Shown here: positions 8,379 to 16,515 of the stretch, one piece after another
How the letters are laid out: the number at the start of each line of letters is the position of its first letter
How positions within the stretch are numbered: position 1 is the first letter of the stretch
Origin: Alphaproteobacteria bacterium
Lineage (GTDB): Bacteria > Pseudomonadota > Alphaproteobacteria > RF32 > CAG-239
Length of the DNA: 64,000 nt
Assembly (NCBI GenBank): GCA_017465405.1
Contig: JAFTWG010000021.1
Span: 1 to 64,000 of the forward strand
Direction of reading: 5' to 3'
The notes under the pieces: generated by a model
What the model was told of the DNA's origin: nothing
The model's database searches: none
What the model saw: only the letters and a program-made list of their open reading frames with translations
Position numbers and translations under genes: made by a program

Positions 8379-9227
8379 TTAAATCCTTATCCAATCAGAT
8401 GGTATTAAATCACGTCCGGCATTTTCTTCCGTTTCATTCCATCTTATCATCCATATTTTGGGAGCAATCACAATTTTATTATTATGTTCATTTAGCCAAG
8501 CTCCCCACCATGAAAAAGAACTGTTTGCAATAATATTATGTTTACAATTCTTCATCAAAAACATATCAAAATATCCGCTACTTGCATCATTTATATCAAC
8601 AAATGTATATTTAGATTGGAAATTTAAATTATCTAAACACCACGGAATATCATCAGAAAAAATAAAAAAATGAGGATTGGTCAATTTTTTTTCAAAAAAA
8701 TCGACAGCTCTTTTATAATAATCGATATCACAGATCCCTCTAATCGCCAGCTCATCTTTTTCCAAATAATCTGTTCGACGAACATGTAAAGAAACAGAGT
8801 CTGATGACTTTATTTTTTCTAATATTTCTAAATTTTTATCATTTAACGGAGTTTTAAGTTCAAAAGATTCTAATATATTTTTACGATAATCATCAAAATA
8901 TTTATATGTTTGAAAATATCCATTATAGAAATTATAATTTTTAAGATTATAAAATTTTTCATTATAAATACTGTCTTCTGTTTCTTTTATTATTTTTTTC
9001 TGACGAGGTTTTATGCACTCATTAAATTTAAGTAGCCAATTATTTGTTGTTTTTAATTTTAATTTAAAGTTGTTTAATTCATAATTTCGAGAACCTTTTA
9101 TATCAAAAAAACTTTTATCATAATAAACTTTTGCTTTACATCTTTTTTCCAAAGACAAACCAAAAGCGTACTGAAACATTTGATTTCCCAATCCGCCCAT
9201 AATTTTTACAAAAATTTTTTTAGCCAT
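8379..9227 (-). CDS. GT11 alpha-1,2-fucosyltransferase
   Basis: A 282-aa protein with the GT11 motifs: GGLGNQMFQY (11-20), the GDP-fucose binding HVRRTDY (148-154), FFIFSDD near 187-193 and NSSFSWWGAW (235-244). The family transfers fucose from GDP-fucose in alpha-1,2 linkage to a galactose, as in blood group H-type structures and O-antigen enzymes. Its start overlaps the stop of the GT6 gene by 8 bases, linking the two steps. Length is typical. The exact acceptor is unknown. Confidence 0.92.
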   Translation of the reverse strand: MAKKIFVKIMGGLGNQMFQYAFGLSLEKRCKAKVYYDKSFFDIKGSRNYELNNFKLKLKTTNNWLLKFNECIKPRQKKIIKETEDSIYNEKFYNLKNYNFYNGYFQTYKYFDDYRKNILESFELKTPLNDKNLEILEKIKSSDSVSLHVRRTDYLEKDELAIRGICDIDYYKRAVDFFEKKLTNPHFFIFSDDIPWCLDNLNFQSKYTFVDINDASSGYFDMFLMKNCKHNIIANSSFSWWGAWLNEHNNKIVIAPKIWMIRWNETEENAGRDLIPSDWIRI

Positions 9228-10038
9228 TTTTTTTATTAGTCCTTTTTTTATGTAGCCACCACTTAAATCTATTGATAAAATTGTTTTTTATCCTTTTATC
9301 CGTCAGTCCGCGCATATAATCGTGTCCTCCACATATCGGAGACATTTTATCAATTAAAATCATTTTGGGTTTTAATGATTTCAAATTTTTCTGATTAAAC
9401 CCTATCACTTCGGGTATAACATATTTAGCAGATAATATCAACGGATTCCTATCTAAAATGTATCTATTCAAATGGCTTTCGTCATGCCAAACAGCAATTA
9501 TTCCATTTTTTAAGTCATTTTTTACAGCTTTGTCTAAATCATTAATCAGCTTCAAATAATATTCGGCAATTCCACCATTAAATCCGCCACAAACATAATA
9601 TTCTCCGAGCGGAAACGGCACATACGCACTTGATTTTTCATTATTTTCATAAGTGAAAATTTTACGAGGCATATTATAAAAAGCGGGGTGAAGAGTTACC
9701 ATAATTTGTTGCTCGAAAGAAGGAAAAACTTCTTCTCCTTTTATTTTTCGCACAGGATACAAATTAGCATTAAAAAAATAAATATAATCCATTTTCTGCA
9801 AATCATTTTCAACTTTCAAAAAAGTATCAAAACGCATTAATGTTTCTTCCGGCCAACCTAAATATTTATGCTGAATTATTTTAACATTATTTTTTACCGA
9901 AACATTATTGGCATCAGTAAACAGAAAATATTGTTTTTGATGATCATTACAAAAAAATTTTTCGCATCTTTTATAAAATTCATTCCAAAAGGTTATATAT
10001 CTTCCGGTTGCTATATATAAAATACCTATTTTAGCCAT
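9220..10038 (-). CDS. GT6 family (ABO-like) alpha-1,3-Gal/GalNAc transferase
   Basis: A 272-aa protein with GT6 hallmarks: the N-terminal GILYIATGRY..FW..FY, a NAN motif (90-92) replacing the metal-binding DXD of animal enzymes as known for bacterial GT6, GGFNGG (151-156) and AVWHDESHLNRY (182-193), close to the same region of human ABO transferases. The family adds Gal or GalNAc in alpha-1,3 linkage, often to a fucosylated galactose. With the overlapping fucosyltransferase gene it could build an A- or B-like epitope. Donor sugar cannot be read with confidence. Confidence 0.9.
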   Translation of the reverse strand: MAKIGILYIATGRYITFWNEFYKRCEKFFCNDHQKQYFLFTDANNVSVKNNVKIIQHKYLGWPEETLMRFDTFLKVENDLQKMDYIYFFNANLYPVRKIKGEEVFPSFEQQIMVTLHPAFYNMPRKIFTYENNEKSSAYVPFPLGEYYVCGGFNGGIAEYYLKLINDLDKAVKNDLKNGIIAVWHDESHLNRYILDRNPLILSAKYVIPEVIGFNQKNLKSLKPKMILIDKMSPICGGHDYMRGLTDKRIKNNFINRFKWWLHKKRTNKKNG

Positions 10039-10130
10039 AATTGATACTCTTTACAAACTTTAAAAACACAATTACTATATGCCTTATACATTAAAACAAA
10101 AAAATAACAAACCAACTTTTAAGGTAAAAG

Positions 10131-11351
10131 ATGAAAATTTATCAGGTCGGCGGTGCCGTTCGAGATATGCTATTAAATAAAAAACCACACGATTTTGATT
10201 ATCTGGTGGTTGGTTCTACGGTTGAAGAAATGCTTGCGAAAGGTTTTCAGCAGGTAGGTGTCGGTTTTCCGGTTTTTCTACATCCCGAAACAAGAGAAGA
10301 ATATGCTTTGGCTCGTAAAGAAATCAAGACCGGAAACAAACACACCGATTTTAAGTTTATATTTTCCGCTGACGTTACTTTAGAAGAAGATATACAAAGA
10401 CGTGATTTTACAATTAATGCTCTTGCTCGAAATCCGGAAAATGGAGAAATTATTGATTTAGTTAACGGAAGAGATGATTTACAAAAACGTATAATTCGTC
10501 ATATAAATTCCGACCATTTTGTTGAAGACCCTTTACGGGTGTTAAGGATGTGTCGTTTTGCCGCTCAACTTAATTTTGATATTGCCCCTGAAACAATGGA
10601 TTTGGCCAAAAGAATGGTTGCTTCCCGAATGCTTGACCATCTTTTTGCCGAGAGAATTTGGCAAGAAATTAAAAAAGCACTGCAAACCCAACATTTCGAA
10701 AAATTTATAATAACCGCTAAAGAATGCGGAGCGTTACAATTTATATTACCGGAAGTTGAACAATTATGGCAAACTCCTGAAAAGTTACAATATCATCCGG
10801 AAGGAAATAGCGGAGCACATACAATATTAACCCTGCAACAAGCTCAAAATTCATCTGCAAAAGTAAAATTTGCTTTGCTATTGCACGATATAGGAAAAAC
10901 ACAAACTCCTGAAAATATTTTACCTGCACACCATGAGCATGAAGAAAAAGGTTTACCCATAATTGAAAAAATCTGTGCAAGACTTAAAATTCCTAACGAA
11001 TACCGTAATTTTGCTCTTTTGTGTTGCGAACAGCATATGCGTTTTCGCTTACTTCCGCAAATGAAGATAGGAAAAGTTTTTGATTTGATACAAAGTATCA
11101 GTAAAAACTTTAAGGACGAAAATCAAATGTGTGATTTTATAGAAGTTTGCCGTTGCGACAGTAACGGACGAGCCCAAACTATTGCAACGGAAGAAATCGA
11201 AGAACTTGATAAAGCTGTCAAAATCTGTTTTGACATTTTCAACAAAGCAAAAGATATTCGTGCAACCGATATGCCAAATTTCCATAGCTTAGTAAAAGAT
11301 GAAAACTTCAAAAAACTTTACCGCAATTTTGTTATATCAAAAATCAGATAG
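10131..11351 (+). CDS. cca: CCA-adding tRNA nucleotidyltransferase with HD domain
   Basis: A 406-aa protein of the bacterial multifunctional CCA type. It has the nucleotidyltransferase signature GGAVRD (7-12) and DFD (21-23), the DIQRRDFTINALA motif (87-99), the helical neck DPLRVLRMCRFAAQL, and a C-terminal HD phosphohydrolase domain (LLLHDIGKTQTP). It repairs or completes the 3' CCA of tRNAs in the cytoplasm. The ribosome site AAGGTAAAAG precedes the ATG. Its last bases overlap the end of the convergent GNAT gene by 8 bases. Confidence 0.95.
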   Translation: MKIYQVGGAVRDMLLNKKPHDFDYLVVGSTVEEMLAKGFQQVGVGFPVFLHPETREEYALARKEIKTGNKHTDFKFIFSADVTLEEDIQRRDFTINALARNPENGEIIDLVNGRDDLQKRIIRHINSDHFVEDPLRVLRMCRFAAQLNFDIAPETMDLAKRMVASRMLDHLFAERIWQEIKKALQTQHFEKFIITAKECGALQFILPEVEQLWQTPEKLQYHPEGNSGAHTILTLQQAQNSSAKVKFALLLHDIGKTQTPENILPAHHEHEEKGLPIIEKICARLKIPNEYRNFALLCCEQHMRFRLLPQMKIGKVFDLIQSISKNFKDENQMCDFIEVCRCDSNGRAQTIATEEIEELDKAVKICFDIFNKAKDIRATDMPNFHSLVKDENFKKLYRNFVISKIR

Positions 11352-12303
11352 ATGGCCCGTTACGATAAGAAGCAACCATTAATTTTGGTTTTTCAGGAGA
11401 CTTACCCTTATATTTTTTACTAACTCCGTTCACAAAACGATCAACCCATTTTTTGAAAGGAGCAGTTCCTTCAACCCAATTACCAAAACCTCGTTTTTCG
11501 TGAAAGCCCTTAGATATAACACCTCTATCATTAGAATTAATATCTCCGGTACACAAAGCAAAATTAATATTATCACGTCCCATAGTTCTGAGGTAGTACG
11601 CATCCATTATATCCATAATTTTCATGCCAATACCTTTACCTTGTAATTCTGCATCTAAGGCAACGGTATCATGATATAACAATTTTTGATTATCTTTTGT
11701 TCCATATAATTTTCGGTCTTCCGAATTATCATTTATGCAATATGTAGAAAACGCAACAGGACGTCCGGTTTCTATTTCCTCAACAACCCAAATATCATGA
11801 GTTTTTGCATATTCTTCAAAAGCGCCTTTTTCAGAAAAATAGTCAGGAAAATTATTTTGATAACAACCGAAGTAATCATATAACCCTATAAATTCTTCCG
11901 GATTAAATTGTTGTTCATAAAACATATTATCAGCATCAGGAGTTTTACTTTCATAATTTCCTCCTTTAGGAGTAATAGCGCTGCTTTTAACAATACGATA
12001 TCCCTTTTCCAGCAGTTCCAATGTCATTTCATCAATTTTATCATACCCTTTATCTCGAACAAGTTTAGCTTGTTCACTCATAACTCCGTCATAATATTTA
12101 AGCTCTTTGCCTTCATCAATGGTTCTATATTTACGATGATAAGCGGCTACTTTCTCATCAACATTTCCATATTTTCTGATTGTTCGATGAGACCAAGCAT
12201 GCTCATCATCCGGCAAGTCAACTTTTCTACCTAAAAAAGCTAACATACGTCTTGGCCATGAGTGTCTGTCTTTTGCATTAAAACGATTAAGAGCGCTTCC
12301 CAT
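11344..12303 (-). CDS. GNAT-fold N-acetyltransferase with N-terminal extension
   Basis: A 319-aa protein. The C-terminal half carries a GNAT acetyl-CoA site: DTVALDAELQGKGIGMKIM, with the Q-x-x-G-x-G/A loop, followed by HEKRGFGNW as a motif B-like end. The N-terminal 130 residues are helical and not recognised. GNAT enzymes acetylate amines on proteins or small molecules; the substrate is unknown. A good GGAGAAC ribosome site supports the ATG. It converges on and overlaps cca. Confidence 0.8.
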   Translation of the reverse strand: MGSALNRFNAKDRHSWPRRMLAFLGRKVDLPDDEHAWSHRTIRKYGNVDEKVAAYHRKYRTIDEGKELKYYDGVMSEQAKLVRDKGYDKIDEMTLELLEKGYRIVKSSAITPKGGNYESKTPDADNMFYEQQFNPEEFIGLYDYFGCYQNNFPDYFSEKGAFEEYAKTHDIWVVEEIETGRPVAFSTYCINDNSEDRKLYGTKDNQKLLYHDTVALDAELQGKGIGMKIMDIMDAYYLRTMGRDNINFALCTGDINSNDRGVISKGFHEKRGFGNWVEGTAPFKKWVDRFVNGVSKKYKGKSPEKPKLMVASYRNGPSI

Positions 12304-12371
12304 ACCTGTTCTCCTTTATGATAAAATATAGATTATACCATACTCTATTAGACAAAATTTGTCAAATAATT

Positions 12372-13409
12372 TTAAAATCTTCCGGCAGATTGGCGTAAAC
12401 GATAAATTCTGCTTTCAATAGAAGGGTGAGTTGAAAAAAGTTCTTTTACTTTCAATGCTGCCGACAAAGACGGATTTGCAATACAAGCTATTGCCATGCG
12501 AGGTTGACTGTCTAAATTTTCCACTCTTGCGTCTTGTGAAATTTTTTCTAAAGCAGATGCCATTGCCAACGGATTTCTCACAATCAAAGCTCCGGTTGCA
12601 TCTGCCGCATATTCCCTTTTTCGGGATATGGCTAGCTGAATTAAAGGAGCAACAACCATATTAAACAGCAACAAGGCTATCATCACAAAAAACAAAAGTA
12701 CAACTATCTGCGATTGTTTCTTATCCGAACCTCGCCGAGAACTCCTAAAAATGCTTCGACGAATTATGTCTGCAGCAAAACCAAAAACGCTCAAACCGGT
12801 TATTATCAACATATTTAGCCTAATATCCCGATTTCCGATATGAGCCATTTCGTGTGCTATAACCGCTTCAAGTTCTAACGGTTCCAATTTTTCAATAATT
12901 CCTGTCGTTAAAGTAACAGATGCAGTTTTCGGACAACGACCGGTAGCAAAAGCATTTAATGAGCTATCATTTATGATATATAATTTCGGTGTTGGTAATC
13001 CGGCAGAAATTGCCACATTTTCAACCATATTATAAATTTTCGGATTATCCTTTTTGCTAACCTCAAATGCTCCGCAACACCCCAACATCATTTTATCACC
13101 GAGCATAAAAGAAACAAAAGACCAAACTAAAGCTATAATCGTTATCGGAGCAGAACAAGTAAGAGCATATCCGATACCACTCCACAAATTTATATTACCC
13201 TCATGGATATAATTTTTTACATTGGGAAAAACAGAAAGAACATAATGTATTCCCTCTAATGTAAAATTTCTGTCAGCATTTAGCGAAACGGCAAAAACAC
13301 AAGCTATTGTCACCAACACAAATAATGACACAGGAAACAAAGCAACCAGCAAAAAAGTTTTGCGATTATTTGCTGCTATATGGTCATATAGAGTTATAGC
13401 TTCTGCCAT
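12372..13409 (-). CDS. htpX: M48 family zinc metalloprotease, HtpX-like
   Basis: A 345-aa inner-membrane protease with membrane segments near residues 20-45 and 85-105 and two more near 230-260. The zinc motif is HEMAHIGNRD (His186, Glu187, His190), and the third ligand Glu probably lies in REYAADATGA. HtpX-type proteases degrade damaged membrane proteins. It lies nine bases behind lemA; the LemA-M48 pair is a common two-gene unit, which supports joint function. Confidence 0.9.
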   Translation of the reverse strand: MAEAITLYDHIAANNRKTFLLVALFPVSLFVLVTIACVFAVSLNADRNFTLEGIHYVLSVFPNVKNYIHEGNINLWSGIGYALTCSAPITIIALVWSFVSFMLGDKMMLGCCGAFEVSKKDNPKIYNMVENVAISAGLPTPKLYIINDSSLNAFATGRCPKTASVTLTTGIIEKLEPLELEAVIAHEMAHIGNRDIRLNMLIITGLSVFGFAADIIRRSIFRSSRRGSDKKQSQIVVLLFFVMIALLLFNMVVAPLIQLAISRKREYAADATGALIVRNPLAMASALEKISQDARVENLDSQPRMAIACIANPSLSAALKVKELFSTHPSIESRIYRLRQSAGRF

Positions 13410-13418
13410 TTTTATACC

Positions 13419-13976
13419 TTAAAACGAAACTTTCGGAGGTTGAGCGGCCAATTTTTTCTCTTCTTCACTTAATTCGAAAAATGCTTCTTTTGAAAATCCG
13501 AACATTTTTGCTACTATATTGGCAGGAAACGATTCTACCTTAGTATTCATTGCTAAAACCGTTGAATTATAAAAGCGACGAGAAGCTTGAATTTTGTTTT
13601 CGGTATCACTCAATTCTTGTTGCAATTCCAAAAAGTTCTGATTAGCTTTCAAATCAGGATAATTTTCTCCCAAAGCAAAAAGACTTTTTAATGTTCCACT
13701 CAAAGCATTTTCAACTTGTGTTTTATTTTCTCCGAGACCTGATGTATTCATTGCTTGAGAACGAGCCGAAATGACCTGTTCCAATGTTTGTTTTTCATGA
13801 GCTGCATATCCTTTAACCGTTTCCACTAAATTAGGAATTAAATCGTATCGACGTTTCAATAGCGTATCGATATCGGCTGCCCCTTCTTTCACTCTTTGAC
13901 GAGCTGCAACCAATCCGTTATATGCCAAGATAAAGTATAAAACTATAGCACCTGCAACAACATAAAAAACAGTCAT
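13419..13976 (-). CDS. lemA: LemA family protein
   Basis: A 185-aa protein: an N-terminal membrane anchor (VFYVVAGAIVLYFILAY), then the LemA helical domain with YNGLVAARQRVKEG, DIDTLLKRRYDLIPNLVETVKGY, and RRFYNSTVLAMNTKVESFP..IVAKMFGF near the end. The start is the ATG at 13976 with GGAGG seven bases upstream; a longer in-frame extension lacks a ribosome site. It is cotranscribed with the HtpX-like protease. Confidence 0.92.
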   Translation of the reverse strand: MTVFYVVAGAIVLYFILAYNGLVAARQRVKEGAADIDTLLKRRYDLIPNLVETVKGYAAHEKQTLEQVISARSQAMNTSGLGENKTQVENALSGTLKSLFALGENYPDLKANQNFLELQQELSDTENKIQASRRFYNSTVLAMNTKVESFPANIVAKMFGFSKEAFFELSEEEKKLAAQPPKVSF

Positions 13977-14034
13977 TTCTACCTCCTTCGTTAAAACAAT
14001 ATACATTATTATTCGTAAAAAAAATAAACGCAAC

Positions 14035-14065
14035 AAAAAAAGGCTTTGAAAAAACTTTCAAAGCC
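14035..14065 (-). terminator. Intrinsic terminator of the 14085-14471 gene
   Basis: GGCTTTGAAA/TTTCAAAGCC with a 4-base loop, followed on the reverse strand by seven T. Confidence 0.8.
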
Positions 14066-14084
14066 CGAAAAATCAAAATTGTGA

Positions 14085-14471
14085 TTATTTCTGTTTACGC
14101 ACCGGCGAATAAGTCCACCTGACAAACTCTGGTTTGTAGGTAATCTCATCCTCTTGAAGTTGCGGACGGTAACAAGGCTTCTTTTCAACTTTTTCACAAC
14201 TTGTACTATAGTCAAAAATCGTACTGTCGCCATTGGAAAGAACTACACGAGTTACACTTTCGGGACGCCAACGATAGCCCATTTTTCCGTTATACTTCAG
14301 CCCGTATGAATATTTCATCTCCATATCGTGCTCAAGCTTTACAACATCAAGAATTTCTGTTTCCGCTTGCTCCAATCTCGCACACTCATCACGACAAGCC
14401 TGCAACTCCGGAGAAACAGAACACGAAATCATCATAACCGAAGCAAAAAGAAAAAATAATAAATTCTTCAT
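14085..14471 (-). CDS. Orphan putative lipoprotein, Shine-Dalgarno-less start
   Basis: A 128-aa protein with a lipoprotein-type signal (LLFFLFASVMMISC). The mature part has five further Cys (QACRDEC, STSCEKVEKKPC) and basic ends. I do not recognise a family. The ATG at 14471 follows AATTTTTAAGAAT with no Shine-Dalgarno sequence; an in-frame ATG further upstream would spoil the signal peptide. Its own terminator lies just downstream. The style (SD-less start, short lipoprotein, single gene) resembles Bacteroidetes genes and the other orphans of this window. Confidence 0.65.
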   Translation of the reverse strand: MKNLLFFLFASVMMISCSVSPELQACRDECARLEQAETEILDVVKLEHDMEMKYSYGLKYNGKMGYRWRPESVTRVVLSNGDSTIFDYSTSCEKVEKKPCYRPQLQEDEITYKPEFVRWTYSPVRKQK

Positions 14472-14542
14472 ATTCTTAAAAATTTTGGTTAGGTATTCAT
14501 TGTAACACATTGCTTTTTAAATACAATATTTTTTCGAATTAT

Positions 14543-14570
14543 TTGACAAAAAAATTTTTTTGTTTATAAT
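14543..14570 (+). promoter_or_regulatory. Consensus sigma-70-like promoter
   Basis: TTGACA (14543-14548), 16-base spacer, TATAAT (14565-14570), upstream of the secreted orphan at 14629. Confidence 0.75.
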
Positions 14571-14628
14571 AGCAGTGTTTCACATACAATTTATACCATT
14601 ATTTTCTAACACCTAAACCATCAATACT

Positions 14629-15165
14629 ATGAAAAAGTTATTACTGCTTTTGATGCTAGTAACCGTTTCGGTTACCCCTTCTTTTGCGCAATCGTCGTGG
14701 AAAGAAGTAAAAGGAAATTTTGTTGTTTTCGGAGCCTTTAACGGTCTTGAATTCGCACCGGTTGTCGGTGTTTCCGTCGGAGCTAAAATCGGAGTTCTGT
14801 ATGGAGAGATAGAATCAGGATGGACCTATTTTACCGACAGAAAACTTACCGGCAGAAACCATCTGTACTATGTCAGTCCGTCAGTCGGCTTCTGCGTAGG
14901 AGAACAAACCCAAGTTTATATGACTGTCGGAGCAACTCCATGGGGAACAATGCACTATCCGGAAGGCACGAACTATATGACCGCAGAAACAGCAACATTT
15001 TCCAACACCAGATGGTATCCAAAATTCAAATTCGGCAGCAACTTCTTTGTTTACAAAAATATGTACCTAAACACAGAACTTCAATATGTTGCTCCGTTGA
15101 ATGTTAAGAATGGCGAAGCCTTAAACGGTCTTGTACTGAGAGCCGGAATAGGTGTTGCATTCTAA
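14629..15165 (+). CDS. Orphan outer-membrane-like beta-barrel protein, SD-less start
   Basis: A 178-aa protein with a signal peptide ending in SFAQ. The mature part alternates hydrophobic and polar residues with many aromatic and Gly positions (VVGVSVGAKIGVLYGEIESG, YYVSPSVGFCVGEQTQVYMT, LVLRAGIGVAF) and a C-terminal Phe, which fits a small outer-membrane beta-barrel. No family is assigned. It has a perfect promoter, an unstructured leader (CCTAAACCATCAATACT) without Shine-Dalgarno sequence, and its own terminator. Sampled G+C is higher than in the neighbours, consistent with transfer. Confidence 0.65.
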   Translation: MKKLLLLLMLVTVSVTPSFAQSSWKEVKGNFVVFGAFNGLEFAPVVGVSVGAKIGVLYGEIESGWTYFTDRKLTGRNHLYYVSPSVGFCVGEQTQVYMTVGATPWGTMHYPEGTNYMTAETATFSNTRWYPKFKFGSNFFVYKNMYLNTELQYVAPLNVKNGEALNGLVLRAGIGVAF

Positions 15166-15181
15166 ACAATTTTAAAACACC

Positions 15182-15215
15182 AACCTCCCCTAAACTATGT
15201 TAGCGGAGGTTTTTT
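15182..15215 (+). terminator. Intrinsic terminator of the 14629-15165 gene
   Basis: AACCTCC/GGAGGTT arms followed by a T run. Confidence 0.75.
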
Positions 15216-15228
15216 GTTTTTAAACAAG

Positions 15229-15256
15229 AAATAGGTCGCCTAAAGACGACCTATTT
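15229..15256 (-). terminator. Terminator-like hairpin behind the initiator tRNA
   Basis: AAATAGGTCG/CGACCTATTT, just downstream of the reverse-strand tRNA; the T run after it is weak. Confidence 0.55.
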
Positions 15257-15262
15257 TATTTT

Positions 15263-15339
<77 letters not shown>

Positions 15340-15403
15340 ATAAATTGATGTTGGAGTATTATGCTATTTATTCTCATATGTCAAGCTAAAAATCGTAATT
15401 TTT

Positions 15404-15472
15404 TCAAAAAAATAACGAAATTGCTATCGCAAAAACAAATACTATCGCAATTATTATGTGCCAAATCTTCAT
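15404..15472 (-). CDS. 22-aa hydrophobic micropeptide
   Basis: ATG at 15472 follows a strong GGAGG at seven bases. The product begins MKIWHIIIA and is hydrophobic to its end (SLFF stop), a single membrane segment. The stop is TGA at 15404. Such size and composition fit small membrane proteins or type I toxin peptides, but nothing beyond ribosome site and composition supports it. Confidence 0.45.
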   Translation of the reverse strand: MKIWHIIIAIVFVFAIAISLFF

Positions 15473-15534
15473 ATTTACCTCCGCTTTTGATATAAACATC
15501 AACAAAGAAAATACAAGATTTTGGCACATATTTT

Positions 15535-16020
15535 TTAGAAAACAAAAAACTTATTTATGGCATATAAACAGATAGCGGCATAAACTCCGGCGAATACATC
15601 ATCTAACATCACGCCCCATGCGTTCTCTATTTTGCTATCCGCCCATTTTGCCGGTTGGGGTTTGGTAATATCAAACAAACGAAACAAACCAAATCCGATT
15701 GCATACAACCAAATTACGCTTAAATTGCTATTACCGGCCAATTCGTTAGCTACTAACGCAAAAGTTAAGAGTTGTCCTGCCATTTCATCAATTACAACAA
15801 TAGACGGATCGTGTTTTGTGTATTTCAAAACTTCTTTTGTCGCCATTGTTCCCAAAAGAAAAACGATAACACTACCGACCAATATTCCCCACACACCGAA
15901 ATAATATCCCAATGCAAATGCTACCGGAATTGTCGCCAAAGAACCAGCGGTTCCTGATGCAAAAGGACAATAACCCACGCCTAACATCGAAACTAATGCA
16001 AACGATAATTTTTTATACAT
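15535..16020 (-). CDS. pgpA: Phosphatidylglycerophosphatase A
   Basis: A 161-aa membrane protein matching the PgpA family. Near the N-terminus is GVGYCPFASGTAGSLATIP, then VVIDEMAGQLL with the metal-binding acidic residues, and LYAIGFGLFRLFDITKPQPAKWAD near residue 115. It dephosphorylates phosphatidylglycerol phosphate in the inner membrane. The ribosome site AGGAGG precedes the ATG. Confidence 0.93.
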   Translation of the reverse strand: MYKKLSFALVSMLGVGYCPFASGTAGSLATIPVAFALGYYFGVWGILVGSVIVFLLGTMATKEVLKYTKHDPSIVVIDEMAGQLLTFALVANELAGNSNLSVIWLYAIGFGLFRLFDITKPQPAKWADSKIENAWGVMLDDVFAGVYAAICLYAINKFFVF

Positions 16021-16127
16021 AACTGCCTCCTAATTTTGTATTTAGCATAAGGTAAAATAAAAAAACATACGTTTCAATAAAAAAAATCTTGCTATCTATT
16101 TTTTTTGTGGTAAACATAGTGCGTTAA

Positions 16128-16204
16128 CGAAGTGTAGTTCAGCCTGGTAGAACGCTGCGTTCGGGACGCAGAGGTCGCTGGTTCGAGTCCAGTCACTTCG
16201 ACCA
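16128..16204 (+). tRNA. tRNA-Pro (CGG)
   Basis: A 77-nt cloverleaf with encoded CCA. Acceptor CGAAGTG/CACTTCG, D arm AGCCTGGTAGA, anticodon stem CTGCG/CGCAG with loop TTCGGGA (anticodon CGG), T arm GCTGGTTCGAGTCCAG. A terminator hairpin follows. Confidence 0.95.
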
Positions 16205-16211
16205 ACAAATA

Positions 16212-16241
16212 AATCCTGCTTTTATAGAGCAGGATTTTTTT
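16212..16241 (+). terminator. tRNA-Pro terminator, first copy
   Basis: AATCCTGCT/AGCAGGATT followed by a T run; repeated at 16404-16432. Confidence 0.8.
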
Positions 16242-16403
16242 GTTGAACCGCACAAGCGGGGGCTCGAACCAGCGAAAAAGCTGTTTGACTACAAGCGAAA
16301 GGCGGACGGAAGTACGCCGGTGAGCGATAGCGAATGAGAGCGGTGGAACGAGCATTGCATAAGCAATGTCGAGGACAGTCCAGTCACTTCGACCAACAAA
16401 TAA

Positions 16404-16432
16404 AATCCTGCTTTATAGAGCAGGATTTTTTT
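16404..16432 (+). terminator. tRNA-Pro terminator, duplicated copy
   Basis: Same hairpin and T run as at 16212-16241, in the second copy of the direct repeat. Confidence 0.75.
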
Positions 16433-16462
16433 GTTGAACCGCACAAGCGGGGCTCGAACCAA

Positions 16463-16494
16463 CAAAAAAGAGAGCTTTAGCGCTCTCTTTTTTT
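16463..16494 (-). terminator. Intrinsic terminator of the CorC/HlyC gene
   Basis: GAGAGC/GCTCTC hairpin flanked by A and T runs. Confidence 0.75.
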
Positions 16495-16515
16495 ATTCTC
16501 TTATCAGAAAGAATA

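Larger units (their letters stand above)
16186..16461 (+). repeat. Direct repeat duplicating the tRNA-Pro 3' end and its terminator
   Basis: Copy 1 (16186-16271) and copy 2 (16377-16461) share the last 19 bases of the tRNA, its terminator and a flank ending CTCGAACCA, with three single-base indels. The intervening 105 bases (16272-16376) are less AT-rich than the surroundings and contain a CATTGC/GCAATG hairpin but no gene. This fits an att-like duplication or a tandem duplication of a tRNA end. The rest of the 311-base gap up to 16515 holds only the terminators. Confidence 0.75.

Noticed and set aside
16092..16355. Reverse ORF of 87 aa over tRNA-Pro (contains VTGLEPATSASRTQRSTR)
   Set aside because: This is the well-known false protein made by translating the antisense of a tRNA and its flank; the tRNA explains the sequence.
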